Counted from the first letter of the stretch, positions 11,865-22,756 are shown. The stretch is 64,000 nucleotides of DNA from Ophiura sarsii (GCA_035610835.1 CM069458.1:34311449-34375448), one strand, 5' to 3'. The notes: generated by a model not told the origin, from the sequence alone. Made by a program: numbers and translations.

Positions 11865-12663
11865 TGCATACTACCAACTGCCCACAATATCTAGCAGGGT
11901 TACTTCCCACACCATATGTCCAACGCCGTGCTACACGTTCGAGCGTATCAATGTCAGTCCATGCTCTTTCTCTGCCGACATCCAGAACTCGCTCCTTAGA
12001 CAGAAGCTTCATTCACACTGCTGTTCCCTTATGGAACAGTCTTCCAGATGATATTGTTGGCAGCATTTCATCAGCTGGAATCCAGGCTTTCAAGTGCCGT
12101 GTGCACCGACATCTTCTCTCAAACTCTTAACTTGTCATAGCCTTCATACTCTTTCATGACACCCTTCATTCAAATCCTTTCAACATCCGACTGATACATA
12201 TAATAGCATGGTGGTTGGTCATGGGTTAAGTGTAGGTTAATGCTTGGTTGTGGAGATGGTGGATTGTCCTGTAAAGCATGTAGCCAACTGGGCTGGTGAT
12301 ACGGCCACGCCCCAACAGGTGACAACAGGCAGCTCCTGGTAGATTTAGTTCCCAAGTTTGTTGTGTAGGTTCTCTTGATGCCATCAGACCTCCAGATATT
12401 ATTTTCTTTAATTTATATTTTGATGTTATTCTCTATGTTTGGGCTTTTATCTTATTTTTATGTCACTTTCATTGGCATTTTTATCCTCTGCCCATTTGTG
12501 TTTCTTGTTTATTGCATATTTTCTGAGCTGCAGTGGCCTTTAAGTGCTCTCTTTCGAGAGTTACCAGTTTGATTTTTAATCAATCTGGTCATTAACCTTG
12601 TTAATGTCTTTTGGGCTATTGTTCACATTTGCGCTTTATATAAAAATAAAAATAAATAAATAA
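11865..12663 (+). mobile_element. LINE ORF2 tail and 3' UTR (copy in B1)
   Basis: Frame 11864-12130 encodes TNCPQYLAGLLPTPYVQRR, then TRSLDRSFIHTAVPLWNSLP and FKCRVHRHLL, the typical last 85 residues of an L2/CR1-like ORF2. The 3' UTR runs to GCGCTTTATATAAAAATAAA and an A/T-rich tail at about 12640-12663. It is 5'-truncated by the rearrangement at 11865. The same protein tail is joined to its upstream RT part in the second copy (14812-16112). Confidence 0.85.
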
Positions 12664-13388
12664 AATAACGTTTTGTATGCATGGTCAAAGACCGATATTA
12701 ATATGGCTTTTGATCACACAAAGCGGACAATGTATTTCCGTATACAGGCGCGGCCAGATATCAATGGTCACACTGTCAATACTGTCTCCGGGCTAAGGTG
12801 ATTGCTTATAGAAAAGATGACGTACAGAGAAGGTGTAATGAGAACCTAAGGGTTTCATTTCATAACGCAAAGGAGTAGTGTTACATACTTATTTCTTTGA
12901 ATAAGTGCAGCTTGGGTGTCATAAAAACTTTCTCTCCTACTCGTGAGTATACATTTTATTATTGAGTTTTATTGGACTCAAATCGAGACCAAATCGAGAT
13001 GTTTTTCGAACGTAACATGCCATAAAGTGTCTGTTTTTCATGGCCAAAAATAGTGTAAAACAGCAAATGTTGTCAGATCAGTTATATTTCTTGCCGCCCC
13101 CCTCTCAATATGAAAAACCTAGCTACGCCCAGACGACGATGAACACGCGAAAACCTAAATTTTGAATTCGTATTGGAATAACACGTAATCGCGAATGTTG
13201 ATCTAATCATTTTGAAAAATTCATCATAGGTTAGAAGAAACATTTTCCAATCCAAAACCGTTGTGGGTGGCTAACCACCCGCAGTGTCAGTATCATTTTT
13301 GGAATTTAAACCGTTGTTAAGCGTTCGTCCCATTCACTTGATCACGTAACCTCGTTCGCATATTTTAACCAGAATATTCGTGAATACG
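12664..13388. repeat. Non-LINE part of block B (family also at 16113-16834, 21850-22020 and 38810-38890)
   Basis: Begins CGTTTTGTATGCATGGTCAA and contains CCGCCCCCCT.TCAATATGAA plus a GTGGGTGGCTAACCACCCGC hairpin near 13265. Diverged pieces recur at 21850-22020 (AAAGACCGATATTAAT, ATACAGG..AGATATCAAT) and at 38810-38890 (TAATCGCGAATGTT.ATCT). It is therefore an older dispersed element, not host unique sequence. Function unknown. Confidence 0.65.
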
Positions 13389-15329
13389 CGATTTACATCA
13401 CTGTTTTTTCTTTCCACATGATATATAGGCCGCACTCGCAGTACTAGTACGTATGACTCGGATGTATAAGTGACATGTACGTAAGACAAAGTAGTATTTC
13501 GCGGCGCCAACAAACGTTGATGCATACTATTACTTTAAATTTATACTCTATTAGTTGTCCCCTGTTTGTTCATGCAATACGAAAAGATTTTACTCTTTTG
13601 GGTTCGTATCGAATGTGATACGAACCCAAAACATTAATATTTTTCGTATTGCATGAGAACAAACAGGGGATAACGAATTTACCATTCAGTAAGCATGAAT
13701 TTAGGTAAAACAAGAGTGCATGATGAAAAAATAAAATATTATTTGGACAACGAAAACAAAAGCCCTGTTCTATACGGGCAAATAGACCGCTCAGGTACAT
13801 AAGGGTCGGTCAGTCAGGCGTTTTATTTGTTGTTGTTTTTCCAAAAAATAGGAAATGGTGAATTTTCAAACATTTTCAAAATGTGAAAAATAATCAACTT
13901 AACAAACAAATTATTTTTTTGTCCAAAAATGCTCACAATTGTTTCTAGAATTTTTATTTTTTTCTCCGAAAAATTTGAAGAAAAAGAAATCCTCAAAAAT
14001 GTTAATAATTTTGTTGTTGATATTGTTGATTTTTGTACACAAATTTAAAATAATGGGTCAGTTGGACCGTACCTATTTGTTGGCATCTTTGTTTTCAGAG
14101 GTTCAGTGTTGTACAATGCAATCATAATAAGCGTGAAAAATCGCTCTGTTACAGAGCTGTATGACACGACTTTTTCGTATCATACCGCAATAATTGTCAT
14201 ACAGAGAGCTTCACATCATAAAGAGATCGCTATGATACGGAAATATCCTCTTTGGCTAATTAACCAATGAAATAACAGTATTACTGCTGAATGATAAAGT
14301 CTTATATACGTACAGGTGATAAATACGATATGAACCATACGTACTAGTCCTTTTCTAGATATTATATAATTATATCGTACACAAATTCAAAATACAGAAA
14401 CCTAAACTATACTTATGTACAGAATGTAACAGAGAGGACAAGGAGCAGGCAGAATTCAGTTAGTGGTGCAAGATGCTCTTGAAAAGATAATTATAGGAAA
14501 AACAGTTTTTACAACTCCAATCAAGTAAGCTGAAAGCGTCACAAATCATTTATTGTTACATCGTAGAACACGTGTTTTGCATTCCTTACACGTATCCCAC
14601 ATGTTATTTGGAGTGTCGTAGCAGATGTAAAAATAAGCAAGATTTTTCCCCGCTTTATTACAAAAAAGTAACTTTCAAACTTGTGCGTATATTTCCTTCC
14701 TAAATTGAACATCTCTAAACAGGGGATAGAAGGAACAGATATCTTCACATGTTCTGTAGCCAACAAACCCTTAGAAAACTCGATTACAGATTCATTTCAA
14801 TATTAAACTGTGTCGATCCCAACACAGTAGCTGCTAGTCTCAACAGAGATCATGGGCTGACGAATGGAAAGTGACCTTTGAGCCTACCAAATGCAATACC
14901 ATGGTAATCGCCAGGAAAAGATCCCCATCTGAACTTGATATCTACTTTGGAGAGTGCAAACTACCATCTACAAAAGAACTGGATATCTTGGGCGTCACCA
15001 TTGACAGCAAGCTGACTTGGTCAAAGCACATCTCAGACATTGCAACTAAAGCTGGTCAGAAGCTTGGCGCTCTACGCAAAGTTGCAAATAAACTGGAGGC
15101 TAAAGGTACATCTACTGTCTACAAGTCGCAAGTCCGCAGCATTATGGAATATGCTTCACTAAGCTGGGCGAATGCTTCACCCACCGTCCTAAGCCAGCTT
15201 GACAACATCCAAAAGAAGGCACTTAGAATCATTGGAGTTAATGAAGCTACTGCTCGTTCACAGCTCAAAATGGACAGCCTGCTTCACAGGCGACAGGTAG
15301 CAGCGGCTACGTACGGTCTTGTACAAGAT
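13389..15329 (+). repeat. Arm A' of the inverted repeat, sandwiched between B1 and B2
   Basis: Reverse complement of 6480-8700. Its left end CGATTTACATCAC abuts B1 and its right end GTACAAGAT runs uninterrupted into B2, in the middle of a continuous LINE open frame. This shows A'+B is the original arrangement and arm A at 6480 is the displaced copy. Confidence 0.92.
13554..13674. repeat. Foldback (imperfect palindrome) specific to arm A'
   Basis: The arms from GTTGTCCCCTGTTTGTTCAT to GGGTTCGTATC and from GATACGAACCC to ACAAACAGGGGATAAC pair around a GAATGT loop (13611-13616). The corresponding site in arm A lacks 13571-13720 and has a simple TTCATGATG. The insert is flanked by CATG on both sides, consistent with a 4-bp target duplication or with replication-slippage inversion of the flank. 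Confidence 0.75.
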
Positions 15330-16112
15330 GCATACTACCAACTGTCCACAATATCTAGCAGGGTTACTTCCCACACCATATGTCCAACGCCGTGCTACAC
15401 GTTCGAGCGTATCAATGTCAGTCCATGCTCTTTCTCTGCCGACATCCAGAACTCGCTCCTTAGACAGAAGCTTCATTCACACTGCTGTTCCCTTATGGAA
15501 CAGTCTTCCAGATGATATTGTTGGCAACATTTCATCAGCTGGAATCCAGGCTTTCAAGTGCCGTGTGCACCGACATCTTCTCTCAAACTCTTAACTTGTC
15601 ATACCCTTCATACTCTTTCATGACACCCTTCATTCAAGTCCTTTCAACATCCGACTGATACATATAATAGCATGGTGGTCATGGGTTAAGTGTAGGTTAA
15701 TGCTTGGTTGGGGAGATGGTGGATTGTCCTGTAAAGCATGTAGCCAACTGGGCTGGTGATATGGCCACGCCCCAACAGGTGACAACAGGCAGCTCCTGGT
15801 AGATTTAGTTCCCAAGTGTGTTGTGTAGGTTCTCTTGATGCCATCAGACCTCCAGATATTATTTTCTTTAATTTATATTTTGATGTTGTTCTCTATGTTT
15901 GGGCTTTTATCTTATTTTTATGTCACTTTCATTGGCATTTTATCCTCTGCCCATTTGTGTTTCTTGAGCTGCAGTGACCTTCAAGTGCTCTCTTTCGAGA
16001 GTTACCAGTTTGATTTTTAATAACTCTGGTCATTAACCTTGTTAATGTCTGTTGGGCTTTTGTTCACATTTGCGCTTTATATAAAAAATAAAAATAAAAA
16101 AATAAAAATAAC
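14812..16112 (+). mobile_element. LINE 3' half: ORF2 C-terminus plus 3' UTR (most complete copy)
   Basis: Same family as 6480-7012 and 11865-12663, and the only place where both protein parts are contiguous. The frame from 14871 reads EPTKCNTMVIARKRSP, GVTIDSKLTWSKHI and ALRIIGVNEA, up to RRQVAAAT. A 4-bp TACG duplication near 15307-15316 then shifts the frame. The protein continues at 15319-15594 (LLPTPYVQRR, AVPLWNSLPDD, FKCRVHRHLLSNS). A short deletion near 14850 (relative to arm A) removes AAGCAACATGAAAG. The 3' UTR ends in GCGCTTTATATAAAAAATAA. It is 5'-truncated, lacks the RT catalytic core and is inactive. Confidence 0.88.
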
Positions 16113-16834
16113 GTTTTGTATGCATGGTCAAAGACCGATATTAATATGGCTTTTGATCACACAAAGCGGACAATATATTTCCGTATACAGGCGCGGCCAG
16201 ATATCAATGGTCACACTGTCAATACTGTCTCCGGGCTAAGGTGATTGCTTATAGAAAAGATGACGTACAGAGAAGGTGTAATGAGAACCTAAGGGTTTCA
16301 TTTCATAACGCAAAGGAGTAGTGTTACATACTTATTTCTTTGAATAAGTGCAGCTTGGGTGTCATAAAAACTTTCTCTCCTACTCGTGAGTATACATTTT
16401 ATTATTGAGTTTTATTGGACTCAAATCGAGACCAAATCGAGATGTTTTTCGAACATAACATGCCATAAAGTGTCTGTTTTTCATGGCCAAAAATAGTATA
16501 AAACAGCAAATGTTGTCAGATCAGTTATATTTCTTGCCGCCCCCCCTCTCAATATGAAAAACCTAGCTACGCCAAGACGACGATGGACACGCGAAAACCT
16601 AAATTTTGAATTCGTATTGGAATAACATGTAATCGCGAATGTTGATCTAATCATTTTGAAAAATTCATCATAGGTTAGAAGAAACATTTTCCAATCCAAA
16701 ACCGTTGTGGGTGGCTAACCACCCGCAGTGTCAGTATCATTTTTTGAATTTAAACCGTTGTTAAGCGTTCGTCCCATTCACTTGATCACGTAACCTCGTT
16801 CGTATATTTTAACCAGAATATTCGTGAATACGCC
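15329..16834 (+). repeat. Block B2, direct repeat of 11865-13388
   Basis: Second copy of block B. It ends at GAATACGC followed by unrelated CGTGTCCAGC, which marks the right border of the duplicated unit. 16113-16834 is the attached non-LINE part described for 12664-13388. Confidence 0.92.
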
Positions 16835-17690
16835 CGTGTCCAGCGTCGTCCTGTGGCTACGCCACAGTGGTGATAGCGCCACGCAACGGTGAGGTGTTGT
16901 ATTGTATAGTCAGCGTCATAATACTATGGACATAATTCCAACAATGCGTGCGTGAGTATATGTGTGTACGTGAGTAAACCCGGAAGTGCGCACCAGGCGA
17001 TTTGAAAAATGACCGCGCGTCCTGATTGGTCAATCGTGAAATCTTTACGCGCATGCATGCATTATTTTGGAGGCAGCTCCGCGAACAACAGCAAAATAGT
17101 GAAATAGCTTGAATTATGTCCATGGGGTGGGGGGGGGGGGGGGGGGGGGGGGGGCAGGCCTGTTTTGTTTGTATATATTTATACATATAGTTTCTCATTT
17201 CATTGGAGGGGGGGGCACGTAACACGTGCTTGAGTACGCTAACATACGGGCAAAGGCTTTTGAAGAAAATTATTTTTATTGAAACGGAATCCCTGTTTTG
17301 TTTATATTGTGTGTCACCAGCTTCCACTTTAAATCATACTTGTTTATGTATCAGATATTACACATAACATGTATTTATAAGAAAACGATTAGGGATACGT
17401 GTTTATAGCCGGAATATCGATGTCAACTCAAAAATTAATATAAATCAATCATTTGTCTAGTAAATTATTTCTCTAAAACAACACATTCATAAAGACCTAT
17501 ATCAAATGATCAAGTAGGAAGACTATTAGAAAAAGAGTTTAAAGGCTACATAAAGTATCATGGACTATCATATCTGGACTAACATTTGCGGAACAAAGCT
17601 ATTATGGAATAAAGCTAATAATATTTGCCAGTAACGTTACTGCCGAGCAGTAACCTATAGTTACCTACCTGTTACTGTTATATACTAATA
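16835..17690. other. Intergenic with a 26-base G tract
   Basis: No gene. An uninterrupted G run at 17129-17154 follows CATGGGGTG, and a shorter G run follows at about 17206-17214. The long frame antisense to it is an artefact of the proline-coding homopolymer. The run length is likely unreliable in any sequencing technology. Confidence 0.6.
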
Positions 17691-17937
17691 ACTATACACA
17701 TTGAAAACAGTATCGCTCCGCTGGTTGAAAAGTGCAAATGTGGCCTCGAATTTTGCCACCATGGTGTGATATTAAGGATCATTTGTTTGCGTAAGCTGTC
17801 CAGCAAAATGTTATGCAATAAAAGGGCCACATTTGAGTTTGTGACGTAATCGATGTAATGTTTTTCAAGGCCAAGGGAAAAATGCATGAAACAAGTTCGG
17901 GTATAACGCGATATTGAGAGGCCCGATGATTAATCTC
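17691..17937 (+). repeat. Left arm of a 250-bp inverted repeat (partner 19306-19562)
   Basis: From CTATACACATTGAAAACAGT through GGCAAAATTCGAGGCCACAT-type text (seen in reverse at the partner) to GCGATATTGA. It is matched in reverse complement at 19306-19562. Outside the arm lie CAGTAAC/GTTACTG-rich words also present at the partner's outer side and at the ends of the 54196-54940 element. Confidence 0.85.
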
Positions 17938-18176
17938 TATAGTTGTAATCCTTTGTAACACATTCAAGTCTTCCACGGTCAAAGGTCATCTGGGGTCAAA
18001 TTTTAAAAGTTGCCCGATTGTCCTCAAACATGAAAAAACTCCCTTTTTCGTAAACCCAACGGGTCAAAGGTCAAAATAGGTCTAATTTTAAATAAGTTCA
18101 AATGACAAAAGCAATATTGCGGAAGTGTTGCCCTAGGTCAAATAAAAAAAATCAACGGTGACCTCTTCGTATATGC

Positions 18177-19052
18177 TGCATTGCAGTTATCACAGAAACA
18201 TGGCAGCCTGAAGAAATACCAAATGAATTCTTAGCAGTCGATGGTTTCAACCTTCTTACCAAACCCAGATTGTCAAAAAAAGGAGGCGGAGTAGCAGTTT
18301 ACATAAGGGACGACATCCAAGTGAGTACCCTGCCTGATGTGACTGTTCCAGAAGATACTGACTTTGAATGCATGTGGCTTCGTGCCCGCCCTCAACGTTT
18401 ACCAAGGAAAGTTTCTGCATTTGTGATCTGCGCAGTTTATATTCCACCGAAATCACAGTTCCAAGATGTCCTGATTAATCATATCATTAACACTCTTGAT
18501 AAACTGAAGGCACAAAACCCTGATCTTGGTGTTGTTGTGCTAGGTGACTTTAACAGGACTGATACCAGACCCATTTCAAGGGCTCAGTCATTAAAGCAAG
18601 TTGTTGATAAACCTACCCGTGGTGAAGCTATTCTTGATTTGATCATAACAAACCTGTCAAACAAATATGCACCTCCCAGTGTCAGTTCACCTATAGGTAG
18701 AAGTGATCACTTCACTTTATATTGGTCCCCACTTGTGTGTAAAAAACAGGGTAAAGTCCAAAAAAAGACTGTCCGCCCACTTCTAAAATCACATATTCAT
18801 GAATTTGGTAGATGGATAACCAGTCATCAATGGAATGAGGTTCTGAATGCACCCAGTACAACTGACAAGGCTGACAAGTTTTATAAAACTGTCCTAGAAG
18901 CGATGGAAACTCACTTTCCACCTAAAGTGATCAAGCTTCACTCTGATGACAAACCTTGGATCACCTCGGCGATCAAAGACTTGATAAAGAAGCGCCAAGT
19001 AGCTTTTGCAGAGAATAAACAATATCTTTGGCGTTTTCTTCGAAACAAGGTC
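18177..19052 (+). mobile_element. LINE apurinic-like endonuclease domain fragment
   Basis: The frame open upstream of 18270 reads CIAVITETWQPEEIPN from 18177, then KKGGGVAVYIRDDI, CAVYIPPKSQ, GVVVLGDFNRTD, ILDLIITN and a terminal GRSDHFTLYW. These are the successive blocks of the exonuclease-endonuclease-phosphatase fold of L2/CR1/Jockey-type ORF2: the catalytic E of TETW, the GDFN motif and the SDH motif. The first strand of the domain is missing, and homology ends near KQYLWRFLRNKVIRA (19052), before the RT. About 290 codons survive without a stop. It lies inside an inverted-repeat pair, which suggests it was captured by or inserted into a DNA element. Confidence 0.9.
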
Positions 19053-19305
19053 ATACGTGCCATAGGTTATCTTTGTATACATTTCTATATGCAATTTGAT
19101 GTTTTTATACCAATGTAATAACCATGTAATTCAGCTCTTTAGCTGCGATTTGGTGACAATAAACTATAAACATAAATTTATGACCATCAAAAAAATGGCA
19201 TGTTTGGAATCATTCACTGCATTGTAGCCTATAACGTCTAAATGGAACATATCTTGCGCCAAATACAGAACTAATATAATGACTATTTTAAGTTATTAAA
19301 GTCTA

Positions 19306-19562
19306 TTCAATATCGCGCTATACCTAAACTTGTTTCATGCATGCTTTTGGACAAAAACATGCATTTTCCCCTTGACCTTGAAAAACATTACATAGATTAC
19401 GTCACAAACTAGAATGTGGCCTTTTTATTGCATAACATTTTGTTGGACAGCTTACGCAAACAAATGATCCTTAATATCACACCATGGTGGCAAAATTCGA
19501 AGCCACATTTGCACTTTTCAACAACAAAAACAGTGGTGCGATACTTTTTTCAATGTGTATAG
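19306..19562 (-). repeat. Right arm of the 250-bp inverted repeat
   Basis: Reverse complement of 17691-17937 (TTGTTTCATGCATG, GACCTTGAAAAACATTACAT, CACACCATGGTGGCAAAATT). It is followed at 19565-19660 by ACACAGGATATATATACTGA, GTCAGATATTACTGGTTACT and TTTGTACTGGTTATTGCTGC, nearly the same outer words as the right TIR of the 54-kb element. Confidence 0.85.
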
Positions 19563-19789
19563 TATACACAGGATATATATACTGAGTCAGATATTACTGG
19601 TTACTGCCCTCCAACATTTATCAGTTTGTACTGGTTATTGCTGCGTAAATTAGGTATCCAGGACTTATTAGTCAAGATGAAATGGATGTATAACATTGTT
19701 GTGGACTAAACCTTGATTAAAGTGTTTCCAGGTTTAAGTTAGCCAGTGTGTCAAAGCTCACAGGTTCCTCCTGGCGAACCCATGTAAAT

Positions 19790-19995
19790 CACACATTGGA
19801 CACATGGGGCCAAATCGCATGGGTCCTCTCGGACCAAGTGACCAAAATAGTAAGGGTCCCATGTGGGCCTGCCAGATGGGACCCATGGGGGTCAACTCGC
19901 ATGGGCCCCTTTCGGACAAAGTGGCCAACATTTTAGGGGTCCCATATGGGCCGCCCATGGGGCCAACAAAGTGGCCCATAAATGGGGCCCATGCA
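19790..19995. repeat. Two-unit tandem repeat rich in GGGCCCATG
   Basis: Two diverged units of about 80 bp: GGGGCCAAATCGCATGGGTC with CTCGGACCAAGTGACCAAAA, and GGGGTCAACTCGCATGGGCC with TTTCGGACAAAGTGGCCAAC. Dense CATGGG/CCCATG half-sites allow both strands to stay open. The Gly-Pro-rich frames here are by-products, not proteins. Confidence 0.75.
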
Positions 19996-20590
19996 TACGT
20001 GATGGCTGGGACGTAAAGTATAGGTGAACACTTGGCATATGCGACAATTAATTTGGTAAGGGGACGATGGTGATTAATGTGGATATTTACCTCGCTAGTT
20101 ACTTTTCTGGTGTTACTCGCCAGTTTGCTCTCAGAATTACATCGTTAGTAAGTTATGCTACAGTTAGGGCATAACTACTAGGGAAGTTACGCCAGTTTGG
20201 TGCACTCGGCCGTTTGTCTTACCGTCATCATGGTCATTTATAAAGAAATAAACCCTTGTATTGAGTGACTATGTAAAACAAAAAACACCATTTAGTACGT
20301 ACACTCAGAAGAGATCGTCATGTTCGATATATGACAACTGCTTTCTTATATCCTCCAAACTAGTCCTAGTTTTAGTTTGATTTATTATATAATTCGCAAC
20401 TGAATAAAGCACTTACCCTTTTATAGACCTCTTAAGTAATAACGGAGCATAATTATACCGCTCGTTACGATGATACAATTATATACAAAAACATCTGCCT
20501 CGCGTTATTACTTCAATGCCTTTTCAGGTATTCAGATATAAAATACAGCGCCATAATCAGAAACTTAACGCTGCATGATGTAAATTATTG
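19996..20590. other. Intergenic, no gene seen
   Basis: AT-rich sequence leading into the satellite; no recognisable feature. Confidence 0.45.
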
Positions 20591-21670
20591 AGACGTCTGG
20601 ATTAGATAAATAATAACTGTTGGCCTACTTTTACAGCCGATATGTCGCCCTATCAAGCATAAACACAACTAATTGAATATTAACATTATAGGTAGAATTT
20701 CGAAGCTCTCTACTTTTTATTTTGAATATCTGAATGTTCTATCTGAGTCTATCTATGTGAAATATTTACACCCCAGAATTAGATTAGTAATGACTACTGA
20801 CCGAGTTTCACAGCCGATAAATCGCCCTGGCACGCGCTTTACGCACCAGATAATTGGGTATAACCATCATGATAACATAGAAACATTATTGGTAGAATTT
20901 TGAACCCGGTCTCTTGTTTTTTTTAAATTGTGAACATCTGAATCTGAATATTCTACCTGAGTCTAATCTATGCGACGAACTTACAACTCATCATTAGATT
21001 AATGATAATTGTCGACCGAGTTTTACAGCCGATAAATCGCTCTATCACGCATAAACACTGAATATAATATAGAAACATTATTGGTGTATAGAATTTTGAA
21101 CCTCTGCTTTTTATTTTGAAGATCAGAATATTCTATCTGAGACTATCTATGCGAAATTTGTACACCCCAGATCCTGTCAGATAGAATTAGAGGTAGTGAT
21201 ATTACACCTCATACATCGAGGGTTGAGCGCCAGAAAGCCGCAACTCAACTTTTGAGCATATCGATATTTTGGTACCAAAATAATCCATTTAACCTAGATT
21301 TTTAAAATCATAAACATAAATCATAAAGTCATAAACACTCTGAATTTGACTAAAATTAGAGTTAGAAGTTGGGTGGTATTGTAATGAGTCCCAAATATTT
21401 GAAAGTCAATTATCTCGAAATAGCATTTCTTGAGTTACGGCCTTCTGGCGCTCAACCCTCGAATATAAGGGTAATCTTCTTCTTTGATTGGTTCATTTCT
21501 GACATAGTCGGATAAAATTGAAAAGCCTGCCGAATGCTTGTTTTTTTTTACTACTGCTTTTTATTTTGAAGATATAAATATTCTATCTGGGTCTATCTAT
21601 ACGACTTATTTACAGTACACCTCAATTAGATTAAGGATAATTGGGGACCGCGTTTCGCAGCCGATACGTC
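20591..21670 (+). repeat. Degenerate satellite, about 170-215-bp unit (ACCGAGTTTCACAGCCGATA family)
   Basis: Units start at about 20641, 20811 and 21026, with another partial unit at 21550-21670. Each carries GACCGAGTTT.ACAGCCGATA, TCGC.CTATCACGC, AACATTATTGGTAGAATTT, TATTTTGAA.AT and TTCTATCTGAGTCTATCTAT. The array is split by the MITE at 21216-21462. The same family is at 24240-24720 and 29890-30180. Confidence 0.85.
21216..21462. mobile_element. MITE with 25-bp terminal inverted repeats
   Basis: Left end TCGAGGGTTGAGCGCCAGAA (21216 onward) and right end TTCTGGCGCTCAACCCTCGA (to 21462) are inverted copies over about 25 bp with one difference. The 247-bp body is non-coding and sits within the satellite array, so it is younger than the array. 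The target duplication is unclear (possibly AT/TA). Confidence 0.85.
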
Positions 21671-22162
21671 AGAAGCTATTGGCATTCTCCACGAACTAAA
21701 AAAACCCACTAGCGTTTATATTGTATAAACTCACTTCAGTAGATTTGACCTAGAAACGGACGCAACATATCTTAACACGTGTTATAAAAAAAACCCCATA
21801 AAAACTTGAGACATGATATAATAAAACATATTATATCCTGTATTGAAGCGTTGTGTATGTTCAAAGACCGATATTAATGTGTGAATTTTGGTCGTTCGAA
21901 GTGGACAACGGCTTCCTTACGTATACAGGGCAGATATCAATAGTCATACTGTCTACGGCCTAGGGCCAGAAAAGATTACTTTCTCTTGAGGTGTAATGAA
22001 AAACCTAAGGATGGTTCATTTTATTAGATAAAATACGAACAGGAATTGTTGATCTTTACAAATAATTTCCCATAGAGTGTAAATACAATAAAACTATTCG
22101 GACAACTATTATGGTCGTACCTAATCATTGAAAATGATCCGTAGGCGACAAAAAAAACACCT
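21671..22162. repeat. Diverged copy of the block-B non-LINE repeat plus unique flank
   Basis: 21850-22020 aligns by eye with 12675-12860: AAAGACCGATATTAAT, CGTATACAGG, AGATATCAAT, then GGTGTAATGA.AACCTAAGG. No coding content. Confidence 0.6.
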
Positions 22163-22514
22163 GGTAAAAAGTGTACTTTAGGTCCCAGATTCCGGAATGT
22201 ACTAGTATTATAGTCCGATACTCGAAGACTCAGGATCGTTTGATTCAGTGTTCCAGTTTCGGACGATCACAAGTATGTACCAGTATCGTACTGGGACAAA
22301 TCACTACCGGTAGCATGTGTACCAGTATCGCTCAATATTGGAACATTAAAACGTTCTATATAGTATCGCTCGATACTGGAACATAATTTGGTATTCCAGT
22401 ATCGACTGATACTGGAACAGTAACATTCTACCAGTATCGAGCGATACTGGCAACTTTTCTGTTCCAGTCTTAATACTGGAATACCAGTATCTGGGACCTA
22501 AAGTACACTTTTCC
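22163..22514. mobile_element. Palindrome-array element, copy 1
   Basis: Bounded by GGTAAAAAGTGTACTTTAGG and its inverse CCTAAAGTACACTTTTCC. The interior holds about eight imperfect copies of CCAGTATCGNNCGATACTGG, most extended by GTTC/GTAC on the left and GAAC/GGAC on the right, separated by 8-20-bp AT-rich spacers. The inner spacers match those of the copies at 22757 and 31493, so the array is an inherited body and not acquired. No open frame of its own beyond shadows. Confidence 0.88.
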
Positions 22515-22756
22515 GAAATCACAATTGCTGTTTTTTAAGAAACTTAATTTTCTTTTTAAAAATCCCAGAATCTTGAAGAATTACGGATCGGTATTCATTG
22601 CACGTAAAGACCTTCCCTGATTGCTAAATAATAGGTCGGTCGAGCCCATATAGAACCTGCTTTTTCGTCGCCTTATGTAATTTAGTTGATTTATTATTGA
22701 TTGAAATTAGCGGATGGAATCCCTGTTTTATTTATTATTGTGTTTTCCAAGTGTTC

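Larger units (their letters stand above)
11865..13388 (+). repeat. Block B1, direct repeat of 15329-16834
   Basis: Near-identical, base for base, to 15329-16834 with a few substitutions and short indels. It comprises the 3' part of a LINE (11865-12663) plus 725 bp of attached non-LINE sequence. It ends at GAATACG, where arm A' begins directly. Confidence 0.92.

Noticed and set aside
16857..17327. 156-codon minus-strand protein
   Set aside because: The frame is kept open by a proline-coding C run across the 26-base homopolymer; the flanks show no domain.
19748..20016. Gly-Pro-rich (collagen-like) proteins on both strands
   Set aside because: By-product of repeated CATGGGCCC half-sites; no start context and frames overlap on both strands.
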